64,000 nucleotides of DNA from Plesiomonas shigelloides (lineage in GTDB: Bacteria > Pseudomonadota > Gammaproteobacteria > Enterobacterales > CAMTGL01). Location: NCBI RefSeq assembly GCF_900087055.1, contig NZ_LT575468.1, positions 1,488,001 through 1,552,000 of the forward strand, given 5' to 3'. The notes under the pieces were generated by a model. It made no database searches. It saw only the letters and a list, made by a program, of their open reading frames with translations, and was not told where the DNA came from. The stretch's first letter is position 1; each line of letters starts with the position of its first letter. Below, in pieces: positions 56,908 to 64,000 of the stretch. The position numbers were made by a program, and so were the translations under genes.

Positions 56908-59769
56908 ATGGCTATTCCCTCGCTAACACGCCGCCTATGGCTGGCATTTGTCTTAATGGCGTTACTGACACTGGCCAGTGCGCTGGTGGGATGGCTGAGT
57001 CTGCGCTTTGTCGAGACCGTGGAGCAGAGTAATACTCATGCGCTGCTGCCGACCATGAACATCGCCCGTGAGCTGAGCGAAGCCAGTGCTTATGAGCTGG
57101 TTTCGGCGCAAAACCTCACTGGCGCCACCACGCAACAAGAGTGGTTAGCCCAAGGGCGAATGCTGACCACGCAGAGTCTGAAAATCAGCCGTTTGTTAGC
57201 GCAACTGCAAGCGTTAGGCTTTGATACTACCGCTATTGAACAGCAAGAGGCAGAGATCACCTCGTTACTCGGCAAGCAAGGCTCGCTGGTGGGCGAGCGC
57301 CTTACGTTGCAACAACAGCGTGACAATTTACGCGAAGAAATAGCCCAAGCCACGAGCAAAATTGCGGAACTCGCTAAAGGACAAGCCAGCATCGCGGCTA
57401 CCTCAGCCGGTGCAACGCAAGCGGGGATTTATGATTTGGTCGAGCAACATCAGCGTGACGCCACCTTGCGCGCGCTCGATCAGCTGGCCGATGTGGATTT
57501 GGGCTACCTTGATCAGATGATTGAGCTGCGCTTAAGCGCAATGCGGGTAGAGAAGATCATCAATGGGTTAAGCGATGGACAAGGCGATACGCTCTTAAGT
57601 CAGCAACAGCAACAACTGGCGCAGGCGGTACGCATCTTACACCGTCGTCATTTGCGGGTAGAAGACCCCGGCGTTCGACGCGAATTGGCCGAAGCGATTA
57701 CGACTATCTCGCAGTATCAAGCACTGATTGATATATGCAAAAACATCAATCACATCCAAGGGCAACTGCAGGCATTCAGCCAGAAGAATCTGGAGCTGTT
57801 TACCCGTTTTGGCGATGAAATTAATCGCCAAGTTGCGCAAATTGAACAGCGCAATGCGCAGGCGTTGGAGCAGCTACGTAGCGCACAAAAAACCGGACAA
57901 CGCTGGTTGCTCGGCTTAGCCCTTGTCGCGCTGATTGCCCTGTGTCTGATTTTGTGGCGCTTAGTGTATCGGCAAGTCACGCTGCCTTTAGCGCGTCATA
58001 CTCAAGCGTTGCAATCCCTACTGAACGGCCGATTGGATTCGGCCTTTCCACAAACTGATGGCATGCGCGAGCTGCAAAGCATCAACCGCTTAGCCAACGC
58101 CTTTCGCTCTAGTGTACGTGCACTGCGTTATCACCAAGAACATCTGGAAGAGGAAGTTCGCGAACGCACTGATGAGCTGCAATCGCTGGTGGTGCAACAT
58201 CGTCAGGCGCGCCAAGAAGCAGAAAAAGCCAATCATGCTAAATCTGCCTTTTTGGCGGCCATGAGTCATGAGATCCGAACGCCTCTACACGGCATTTTGG
58301 GTACTGCGCAGCGTTTGTCACAGCAACCTGATTTGTCATCCAAAGAGCGCGATTATGTGCAGGCGATTAATGATTCAGGTGAGTCATTGCTCTCTATCTT
58401 GAATGATATTCTGGATTATTCGGCTATTGAAGAAGGGCAAGCGCAGGTTTCTATCAGTGATGAGCCCTTTGAGCCGGACAGTTTGCTGCGCAGTATTGTT
58501 CGGTTGATGGAAAGTCGGGCATCGGCAAAAGGTATTTATCTTCGTTTTGACTCACATCCCGTAGATAGCTTTGCGCTGGTGGATTCGGGTACTCAGGACA
58601 TTACTCGAGATACGATATTGCTTGGTGATCCGCGCCGTATCCGACAAATCATCGTTAATCTGATCAGCAATGCGCTGCGTTTTACCCAGCAGGGCGGTAT
58701 CACGCTGCGCTGTAGCATGGCTGAGAAGCTCTGGGAAATCAGTGTCACTGATACAGGTTGTGGCATAGCGACTGAGCAGCTACAACAGATATTCGAGCCG
58801 TTTGTGCAATTAGGGCGACAAAGCGGTGGTACCGGCCTCGGGCTTGCGATTTGTAAATCACTGGCCGAAGCGATGGATGGCTCGCTTTCTGTAACGAGCA
58901 CCCCGGCAGAGGGGTGCTGTTTTACACTGCGCTTGCCGTTACGTTTTGCGTCGGTACCCGCTCAATACAGCGGTGAACGTGATTGCTCCCTTGATGGCCT
59001 GCGCTTATTGCTGATAGAAGACAATGCCTTGATTCGCCAGCTCTCGTGCGAGATGCTGGAAAGCAGTGGTGCGCAGGTGTTGGTGGCGGAAAACGGCGCG
59101 CAAGCAAGAGCCGTTTTGGCGAGAGAATTTGCACATGTGCATGGAATGCTGGTTGATTTGTCCTTACCTGATTGTGATGGCGCTGAATTGGCGGTGATGT
59201 TGGCGAAAAGCTATCCGCAGATCCCACGGCTCGCGTTTAGTGCTCATGTCTTAGATAAGGCGTTAGGTGAGAAAATCCGCGATATATTTTGTGGTTTGAT
59301 TCAAAAGCCCGTACAGCAAGAGACATTATGCCGATTAGTGAAACATTATCTGCAAGCCAGTGTTGCAGAGCAACCAAGCGGTAAAAATACGCGTGAAGAG
59401 CGTGTTATCGATAAATGTGCGCAAGTTAGTACAGCTGATTTACTTAATCTGGAGCAGCTACGAGACGACTATCAGCGATTTGGCTTCGCCCGCTTGCATA
59501 AATGGGTATCTTTATTTGAAACCCATAGTCTACCGTTATTGGAGCGTATTCAAACAGAGTTTGAACAGGGAAATGACAAAGCCATCTCTGAGCTGGCACA
59601 TTCACTGAAAAGTAGCTGTGCGAGCTTAGCGATGCAGCAAGCAACAAGCTTGTGCCAGCAACTGGAAAACGATCCGTTAGTACCAAGCACACAACAAGCT
59701 TTAGAGCATGTCACTCGAAGCAGTTTCTCAGCACTTCAGCATTGGCTTGCTGCCCCAAAAGGTGAATAG
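56908..59769 (+). CDS. torS: Unorthodox sensor histidine kinase TorS
   Basis: TMAO sensor of 953 residues. An N-terminal span (LWLAFVLMALLTLASALVGW) and a second at 333-353 enclose the periplasmic helical bundle that meets TorT. The HAMP region follows, then the kinase with His454 in AMSHEIRTPLHG and ATP motifs VNLISNALRFT, DTGCGI and GGTGLGLAI, a receiver with Asp750 in MLVDLSLPDCDG, and an Hpt domain with His898 in ELAHSLKSSCASL. The four-step relay His-Asp-His-Asp(TorR) is complete. Its stop is only five bases from the end of the convergent integrase gene. Confidence 0.97.
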   Translation: MAIPSLTRRLWLAFVLMALLTLASALVGWLSLRFVETVEQSNTHALLPTMNIARELSEASAYELVSAQNLTGATTQQEWLAQGRMLTTQSLKISRLLAQLQALGFDTTAIEQQEAEITSLLGKQGSLVGERLTLQQQRDNLREEIAQATSKIAELAKGQASIAATSAGATQAGIYDLVEQHQRDATLRALDQLADVDLGYLDQMIELRLSAMRVEKIINGLSDGQGDTLLSQQQQQLAQAVRILHRRHLRVEDPGVRRELAEAITTISQYQALIDICKNINHIQGQLQAFSQKNLELFTRFGDEINRQVAQIEQRNAQALEQLRSAQKTGQRWLLGLALVALIALCLILWRLVYRQVTLPLARHTQALQSLLNGRLDSAFPQTDGMRELQSINRLANAFRSSVRALRYHQEHLEEEVRERTDELQSLVVQHRQARQEAEKANHAKSAFLAAMSHEIRTPLHGILGTAQRLSQQPDLSSKERDYVQAINDSGESLLSILNDILDYSAIEEGQAQVSISDEPFEPDSLLRSIVRLMESRASAKGIYLRFDSHPVDSFALVDSGTQDITRDTILLGDPRRIRQIIVNLISNALRFTQQGGITLRCSMAEKLWEISVTDTGCGIATEQLQQIFEPFVQLGRQSGGTGLGLAICKSLAEAMDGSLSVTSTPAEGCCFTLRLPLRFASVPAQYSGERDCSLDGLRLLLIEDNALIRQLSCEMLESSGAQVLVAENGAQARAVLAREFAHVHGMLVDLSLPDCDGAELAVMLAKSYPQIPRLAFSAHVLDKALGEKIRDIFCGLIQKPVQQETLCRLVKHYLQASVAEQPSGKNTREERVIDKCAQVSTADLLNLEQLRDDYQRFGFARLHKWVSLFETHSLPLLERIQTEFEQGNDKAISELAHSLKSSCASLAMQQATSLCQQLENDPLVPSTQQALEHVTRSSFSALQHWLAAPKGE

Positions 59770-59774
59770 CCACA

Positions 59775-60746
59775 CTACAAATCAGAAAATGGACTGCGCA
59801 CGCCACTGGCACCTTGCTGTAAGACGTGCGTATAGATCTGGGTTGTGCGCACATCCGAATGGCCCAGTTGCTCCTGCACCGTGCGGATATCCGCACCGCG
59901 AGCGAGCAGATGAGTCGCGAACGAGTGGCGTAGCGTATGGCAACTTACCGGTTTGGTGATTTGTAATTTACGCGCCGCAAAGCGCACTGCTTTTTGTAAT
60001 GTGGTGGCATCCAAATGATGCCTACGAAGTGCGTGATTTTCCGGATCGCGACTTAAGCGGCTGGCAGGAAAAAGATAATGCCATCCAAGCTCCATTGGCC
60101 CATTCGGGTATTTTCGTGCTAATGCATAGGGCATTTTCACCCCATCGTAGCCTTCCGTTTCGCGATCGCCATCAAAGCACTGGCGGACATAAGCGATTTG
60201 CTCCTTAATCGCAGGGACCAGCTCCGCAGCTAATGTTACCCGCCGATGTTTGCCACCTTTGGCATTCCACACGCAGATGCACAGGTAGTCGAAATCGATA
60301 TCCCGCACACGAAGACGCATGACCTCCATCAGTCGCAGACCGCTGCCATACATCAATTGCGCCGCTAGGCGTAAATGTGCTGGGATCGCCAACAACAGAT
60401 CGCGCACCTCAGTACGTGTCAGCACCGAAGGCAACTTGGGCGATTTACGACTGTGCTGAAATTGCATCTCCATACTCAATGGCTGTTTCAACACGGTTTT
60501 ATAGAGATAGGACAGGGCATTGAGAGCTTGCGCTTGGGTCTTTGTCGACACCTGTCGCTCACAAGCCAGATAAGTCAAAAATGTCTGCACTTCATGCTCA
60601 CCCATCTTGGATGGATGGCGCAGCTTATGGAAGCGAATATAGAACTTAATCCAATAGATATAAGCGCCAACAGTGTTCATCGCATAGCGCTGAGTCAGCA
60701 TCAGTTCATAGATACTAGCAAGGAAAGGAGAACTGGGTTTACGCAT
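59775..60746 (-). CDS. intI: Integron integrase (IntI, Vibrio chromosomal type)
   Basis: Site-specific tyrosine recombinase that inserts and excises gene cassettes. With the start at 60746 it has 323 residues (V. cholerae IntIA: 320). The catalytic residues Arg138 (GSGLRLMEV), His270 and Arg273 (SCHTLRHSF), His296 (LGHSD) and Tyr305 (IYTHVL) are all present. The extra segment found only in integron integrases is also there (about residues 200-245, with WHYLFPASRLSRDPENHALR and RRHHLD). GAGAA precedes the start. It is read away from attI and the cassette array, the normal integron polarity. A longer frame to 60812 overlaps the promoter and LexA-like box. Confidence 0.95.
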   Translation of the reverse strand: MRKPSSPFLASIYELMLTQRYAMNTVGAYIYWIKFYIRFHKLRHPSKMGEHEVQTFLTYLACERQVSTKTQAQALNALSYLYKTVLKQPLSMEMQFQHSRKSPKLPSVLTRTEVRDLLLAIPAHLRLAAQLMYGSGLRLMEVMRLRVRDIDFDYLCICVWNAKGGKHRRVTLAAELVPAIKEQIAYVRQCFDGDRETEGYDGVKMPYALARKYPNGPMELGWHYLFPASRLSRDPENHALRRHHLDATTLQKAVRFAARKLQITKPVSCHTLRHSFATHLLARGADIRTVQEQLGHSDVRTTQIYTHVLQQGASGVRSPFSDL

Positions 60747-60763
60747 AAAATTCTCAGATAAGC

Positions 60764-60779
60764 CTGTATATGCATACAC
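60764..60779 (-). promoter_or_regulatory. LexA-like box at the intI promoter
   Basis: CTGTATATGCATACAC agrees with the LexA site CTG-N10-CAG (core TATATATATA) except for the last base. It lies 18 bases upstream of the integrase start codon, where repressor would block transcription. Confidence 0.65.
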
Positions 60780-60812
60780 TATAAATGCAATTCCGCCTTT
60801 CGCCTGCCGCAA

Positions 60813-60969
60813 AGTTCAAAATTTCCGCATATCTTGCAAATTTGAGATGCAAATTACAGGTTAATACATTGATTTTAGGTTGGATTCGGTGTTTGGGAGA
60901 AGAGCCCCTGTGTGGATATAGGGGCTAGGGAGTGCGATACTATATGGAAAGAGGCTGTATAATAAATTG
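60813..60969 (+). other. attI region with hairpin and probable cassette promoter
   Basis: The crossover point is in GTTATAC, between G60969 and T60970, inferred from the inverse core GTATAAC at the end of cassette 1. Upstream are a perfect inverted repeat AGCCCCT (60903-60909) / AGGGGCT (60920-60926), a TATAAT at 60958-60963 that may be the -10 box of the cassette promoter Pc, and GTTGGAT near 60878, which fits the integrase core GTTRRRY. The exact left limit of attI cannot be set by eye. Confidence 0.65.
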
Positions 60970-60987
60970 TTATACCTAAGGAAGCAC

Positions 60988-61650
60988 ATGAGCAGTATTT
61001 ACGAAATAATTAAAAAAGATCCGCAGTACTATGTTTGGCTGTTTGGGCTGATCAATGCGGGGTGGATCGTATTCGTATTTCTATTTAAATCATGGCATGA
61101 AAGGCAACTTAAAAGGCTAGAGCAAGACTTAAGGTTTGATGCCGAAAGGCGCTTAAAAGTCTTTGACTTGAAAGCCACTGAATATGCAAACTATGTTGCT
61201 AGCTTGGATCAATTTGGGAAGAAAAATCAGCGTGAAATAATGGGGCGGATGCAGCCTATTTTCGATCAATACCTTAATGATTTTATGGCTGCTTCAGTTG
61301 AAAACAACCAAGAGAAAGCTCGCGAAGTGTTGGTATGGTTTAGCCAACAAATCTCACTCATTATGCGCGAAGGAGGAGAAGATTTTTTAAAATTAAAATC
61401 AGAGTCTAATAGGTTAAAGTTGATAGCGACTGACGAGATGCTTGGAACTTTTCAACAGTTGGAAGACTTGACTGAATTATCAATGAACACCGCACATGAA
61501 TTCATGGGTAAATGGACGGAGATAGTCCTAAATCAGCAAACTTCAGTCCAGGAAGAATATTTAGCTAAACTTAATGATATATCATCAGATATTCAGGTGC
61601 AGTCTAAGTTGCTAATGAATCAGATGCGAACGGAAATACGTGGAATTTAG
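60988..61650 (+). CDS. Cassette 1 protein: membrane-anchored coiled-coil protein of unknown function
   Basis: A 220-residue protein that I do not recognise. One membrane span at residues 17-33 (VWLFGLINAGWIVFVFLF) is followed by a long, strongly charged helical region (KSWHERQLKRLEQDLRFDAE and on) with coiled-coil character to the C-terminus. The start at 60988 is set by AAGGA at 60978-60982, only eight bases inside the cassette boundary. It is the only gene of the four cassettes that is read in the same direction as Pc, and it occupies the first, best expressed position. The TAG stop is directly followed by the attC inverse core. Confidence 0.8.
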   Translation: MSSIYEIIKKDPQYYVWLFGLINAGWIVFVFLFKSWHERQLKRLEQDLRFDAERRLKVFDLKATEYANYVASLDQFGKKNQREIMGRMQPIFDQYLNDFMAASVENNQEKAREVLVWFSQQISLIMREGGEDFLKLKSESNRLKLIATDEMLGTFQQLEDLTELSMNTAHEFMGKWTEIVLNQQTSVQEEYLAKLNDISSDIQVQSKLLMNQMRTEIRGI

Positions 61651-61773
61651 GTATAACAAAAAGCTCAAGCAGGGACATTTTGAAATGGGCATTCGCTACG
61701 CGAATCTTATGCCCATTTCAAACCGCTGCGCACGCAAGCGTACTACGCTATGCCCCTTAGCTAAATGTTAGCT
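61651..61773 (+). repeat. attC site of cassette 1
   Basis: The 123-base site runs from inverse core GTATAAC (61651-61657) to core GTTAGCT (61767-61773). The ends TAACAAAAAGCTCAAGCAGG and ATGCCCCTTAGCTAAATGTT are close to V. cholerae VCR ends. An inner hairpin pairs GAAATGGGCAT with ATGCCCATTTC. Confidence 0.93.
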
Positions 61774-61839
61774 GAAAGGCGAATTTAATAGGCTTTTGTG
61801 GGTCAAATTTGCGCTCTTGCTATAGTATATTTTTACGGC

Positions 61840-62190
61840 TCAATTGTATTTTTTCTTCGATTTAGCTTTTGCGTTGAATGGGGGAGTTGTCTTGGCTACT
61901 TCATCGTTTACGTAAATGTCGTATTCTTTCCAGTAGCGTATTCGGCGTAATCTGGCCAAGTTGCCGATGTATCTTCAGTGTTCACGGTAAGTCAGTATTC
62001 TTTCCAATCCTGTGCATTGTAGGTGAGCGGTCGCGTTGAAGAGTCTGCGGTGTAGGCGAATGTAATCCTGTTTTCTTTCCAGTCAGCTGGTTCGGCTGCA
62101 ACTGAGAGTTTTGGCATAGCAAACTTTGATACAACTGCAAAATCGTATTCTTTCCTCTTGTTTGCATGGTGTTTAGCTGCACGAAATCAG
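61840..62190 (-). pseudogene. Cassette 2: decayed reverse-strand gene of 25-residue repeats
   Basis: No intact frame fills this cassette. On the reverse strand, however, four copies of a motif (DNA tattctttcc, protein W/R-K-E-Y/N) stand at 61922, 61996, 62071 and 62146, that is 74, 75 and 75 bases apart. Reading the repeats gives RKEYDFAVVSKFAMPKLSVA and WKENRITFAYTADSSTRPLT as starts of two full 25-residue units. A TGA stop interrupts the third unit (WKEY-stop) and a one-base deletion then shifts the frame to the last unit, WKEYDIYVNDEVAKTT, which ends at 61840. The function is unknown. Confidence 0.6.
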
Positions 62191-62332
62191 AGTTCTTTTG
62201 CACAACAGGTGGCGAATGGTCGAGTCACGTGGAAGTGTGTGAATAGAATAGGGCCAGTACAATGCTCGCCAAGATCTATTGTCCTGTTTAGTTGGTCGGC
62301 AAATCTAGTGTTTTTAGCTACCTTGGGGTTTC

Positions 62333-62454
62333 AGCTAACAAAAAACTCAACAGGGACATTTTGAAATGGGCATTCGCTGCGCGAATTTTACGCCCATTTC
62401 AAACCACTGCGCATGCAAGCATGCTACGTTATGCCCCTTAGTTAGAAGTTATCA
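62333..62454 (+). repeat. attC site of cassette 2
   Basis: The 122-base site runs from inverse core AGCTAAC (62333-62339), complementary to the core at 61767, to core GTTATCA (62448-62454). The inner part agrees with attC of cassette 1 in nearly all positions. Confidence 0.93.
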
Positions 62455-62568
62455 GGAGTGGTTTTGAACTAAGAGTGTAGGTGAGTGCTAGAATGGTAAT
62501 GTGCATTTATTAACTGAAATCGTTCAGCATTAATAAATTATGTTTTAGCTGAAGATAAGATTTTTTAA

Positions 62569-62865
62569 TTATATTTTCTGCATGTCTTTTCTTTCTTCTT
62601 GGCACTCATATGATCCCATCTCGAATTGACGACAAATCCAAGGTCTATTTTCATATATGGTGCACAGAAGAGTTTCACGATCCAAAGCAGAGCACCAACC
62701 GTCCTCTAAGCGTCGCATCGTTTCGCCACCCCATTTGTCGACAGCAATATGGTGCCTAGGAACTCCAGTATCAGAAATTATCATCACTTCTAGCTTGCAA
62801 CAGCAAGCCTGACAGTTTGAGCACAATATTTCGTTTTCTGGCTGAATTGTGATAGGAATATTCAT
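62569..62865 (-). CDS. Cassette 3 protein: YkgJ-type cysteine-cluster protein
   Basis: A 98-residue protein with the cysteine pattern of the YkgJ/UPF0153 family, thought to bind zinc or iron: LCSNCQACCCKLEV (residues 14-27), C in WCSALDRETLLCTIYENRP, and WICRQFEMGSYEC at 76-88. Nine or ten cysteines occur in 98 residues. Its metal and role are unknown. It is read against the array direction, so it needs its own promoter, presumably in the 62866-63110 stretch of the same cassette. Confidence 0.82.
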   Translation of the reverse strand: MNIPITIQPENEILCSNCQACCCKLEVMIISDTGVPRHHIAVDKWGGETMRRLEDGWCSALDRETLLCTIYENRPWICRQFEMGSYECQEERKDMQKI

Positions 62866-63114
62866 GGCGAACTTATGTAGAAAAGACAGTCTATTGTACT
62901 ATAGCTAAAACCTCTAGCCATAAGCATTATGTACGTTTCAAGGCTTTATTACGAAACAAATGAATACTTGTCTTATAACTGTGGGTGCCGTGTAAATGTT
63001 AATCATCAATTTGGTTGCCCAAGGTTATCATGGGGTTACTATACCTGCTGTTTAGCAGGTTAGGTCATTATGTGGTTTTTCGTCAAACATATGGCTTATC
63101 GTACATCGGCTCCG
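62866..63114. other. Non-coding part of cassette 3
   Basis: No gene that I can support. A hairpin ACCTGC (63043-63048) / GCAGGT (63055-63060) is followed directly by GTTAGGT (63059-63065), which fits the integrase core consensus; a GTTATCA lies at 63024-63030. These may be remains of an older attC, but the other half is not visible. Confidence 0.35.
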
Positions 63115-63196
63115 TGATAACAAGAAGTTGAAGCAGGGACATTTTGAAATGGGCATTCGCTATGCGAATTTTATGCCCCTTAACTAAATGTTATCA
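63115..63196 (+). repeat. Shortened attC site of cassette 3 (82 bp)
   Basis: The site runs from inverse core TGATAAC (63115-63121) to core GTTATCA (63190-63196). Compared with the 123-base site of cassette 1 it lacks exactly the 41 bases between two copies of ATGCCC. One copy of ATGCCC remains, as expected of recombination or slippage between these six-base repeats. Confidence 0.9.
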
Positions 63197-63410
63197 TAAA
63201 GGGCGATAAATTAACATTGTCGTTGCATGAGAGAGTCTTAACATTGCCGTAGTAGAGTACTATGGCGAATGGGAAACTCTATATCTTTAACGAGGTATTA
63301 GGTGGTGAGCAACGCTGACCACCGCAATTAGCGTATTATGCTGAAAGCATAAAATTAAACGTAAACCAAAATGCCAATTATTGGGGAACAGTCTTACATG
63401 TTTTATTGGT

Positions 63411-63695
63411 TTATTTTAATAAATACAATATATCAGCTTTAGGGACAGGAGACGCTGAGTCAAATATAATAATTAACCCACTTATAGGGGATTTGTACTT
63501 TTGAATGCATACTGTACTTTTTAACTGAATCACATATGCTTGATTTTTGTTACCTGGAGATACATTAACCACTGGTTCATTAGTGACGCCAATGTTAATG
63601 TGATTAATTGACACCGTATCTCCAATAGCTAAAGTTATTGGGCTTCCAAAAATATTGCGCAAATCTTGGTCATTGTTAATATCATAATGTGCCAT
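63411..63695 (-). CDS. Cassette 4 protein: small protein of unknown function
   Basis: A 94-residue protein that I do not recognise. It begins MAHYDINNDQDLRNIFGSPI and has alternating hydrophobic residues suggesting beta strands (TLAIGDTVSINHINIGV, AYVIQLKSTVCIQKY). There is no signal peptide and a single cysteine. GGAG stands five to six bases before the start, which supports translation. It is read against the array direction, as in cassette 3. Confidence 0.65.
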   Translation of the reverse strand: MAHYDINNDQDLRNIFGSPITLAIGDTVSINHINIGVTNEPVVNVSPGNKNQAYVIQLKSTVCIQKYKSPISGLIIIFDSASPVPKADILYLLK

Positions 63696-63901
63696 ATATA
63701 CTCCAATTTTAATTGTATTTCATACTGAAAGCTAACAGCGTTATTAAGCTGAAATTATTGATACAGTAACACTGTATGCACTCGGTGTCACCCTGTGCAA
63801 CGAGTTACCCTGTGATTTGTTGTCATTTTTTCTATTGAAGTAAAGTTAGCTCGTGTGTTGTGAGCGGTTAGCTCACATCGCAGTGCGAGTATCGGGTTCA
63901 G

Positions 63902-64000
63902 TGATAACAAAAAGTTGAAACAGGGACATTTTGAAATGGGCATTCACTACGCGAATTTTATGCCCATTTCAAACCGCTGCGCACGCAGGCGTGCTGCGCT
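63902..64000 (+). repeat. attC site of cassette 4 (cut by window end)
   Basis: It begins with inverse core TGATAAC (63902-63908), complementary to the core at 63190, and follows the long form of the site (with CCCATTTCAAACCGCTGCGC) up to the end of the window. Confidence 0.92.

Larger units (their letters stand above)
60747..64000 (+). mobile_element. Chromosomal integron cassette array (start; continues past the window)
   Basis: After the integrase come attI and four consecutive cassettes separated by related attC sites. Junctions follow from the matching core and inverse-core pairs: cassette 1 is 60970-61767, cassette 2 61768-62448, cassette 3 62449-63190, and cassette 4 starts at 63191 and leaves the window within its attC. 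The array is visibly richer in A and T than the tor genes beside it, in keeping with a foreign origin. Sites of common length and sequence are the sign of a sedentary chromosomal integron rather than a mobile one. Confidence 0.92.

Noticed and set aside
61982-62364. Two short frames (73 and 68 codons) in cassette 2
   Set aside because: They are in frames that do not follow the 25-residue repeat; the repeat reading is more consistent, though broken.
63024-63065. GTTATCA, a hairpin and GTTAGGT inside cassette 3, possible extra attC
   Set aside because: The matching left half with inverse core is not visible, and the cassette 3 boundaries pair properly without it.

Overview
The window reads as the chromosome of a motile, facultatively anaerobic gammaproteobacterium. 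Most genes have their closest recognisable relatives in Enterobacterales (ModABC, MoeAB, FolE/YeiB, SanA, MaeA, Csg, Cdd/YohJK, PhoA, YidE, NadA, DauA, Ccm, Tor), and an ERIC-type repeat is present. The right end instead carries a Vibrio-type chromosomal integron. This mixture, together with a MotC/MotD-type stator and split ccmH/ccmI genes, makes me think of Plesiomonas or a close relative. That is inference; no 16S gene is present to settle it.

Layout. 1-4.2 kb: molybdate uptake (end of modA, modB, modC) and molybdenum cofactor genes (moeB, moeA, reverse strand). 4.6-20 kb: a block whose outer genes keep the E. coli order folE-yeiB-sanA ... cdd-yohK-yohJ, but with maeA, a complete curli locus (csgD, E, F, G, B, A, C, all on one strand) and a DMT transporter lying between sanA and cdd. 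19.9-32.7 kb: a tandem glycine riboswitch and its Na+:alanine/glycine symporter, PhoB-boxed phoA, two secreted proteins of unknown function, rarD, sbcB, a flagellar stator pair, yidE and nadA. 32.9-42.3 kb: dauA, tRNA-Ser(GGA), an Nramp-fold transporter lacking the usual metal-site motifs, and an alpha-glucoside locus (LacI-type repressor, GH13 glucosidase, PTS EIICB, EEP-family hydrolase). 42.7-50.2 kb: the ccmABCDEFGHI cytochrome c maturation operon. 50.3-59.8 kb: the complete TMAO respiration system torD-A-C / torR / torT / torS with three perfect tor boxes. 59.8 kb to the end: integron integrase, attI and the first four cassettes of an array that runs out of the window.

How the genes fit together. 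Molybdate import and MoeA/MoeB supply the cofactor of TorA; the Ccm proteins mature the pentaheme cytochrome TorC that feeds TorA; TorT/TorS/TorR sense TMAO and act at the tor boxes. All parts of one anaerobic respiratory chain are therefore in this window. The curli locus encodes regulator, secretion pore, chaperones, nucleator and a greatly lengthened curlin. The integron is the most variable part: the integrase has a LexA-like box next to its start codon; cassette 1 has a forward gene whose Shine-Dalgarno sequence lies at the recombination junction; cassettes 2-4 carry their recognisable genes in the reverse orientation; one attC site has lost exactly 41 bp between two ATGCCC repeats; and cassette 2 holds a decayed gene built of 75-bp repeats.
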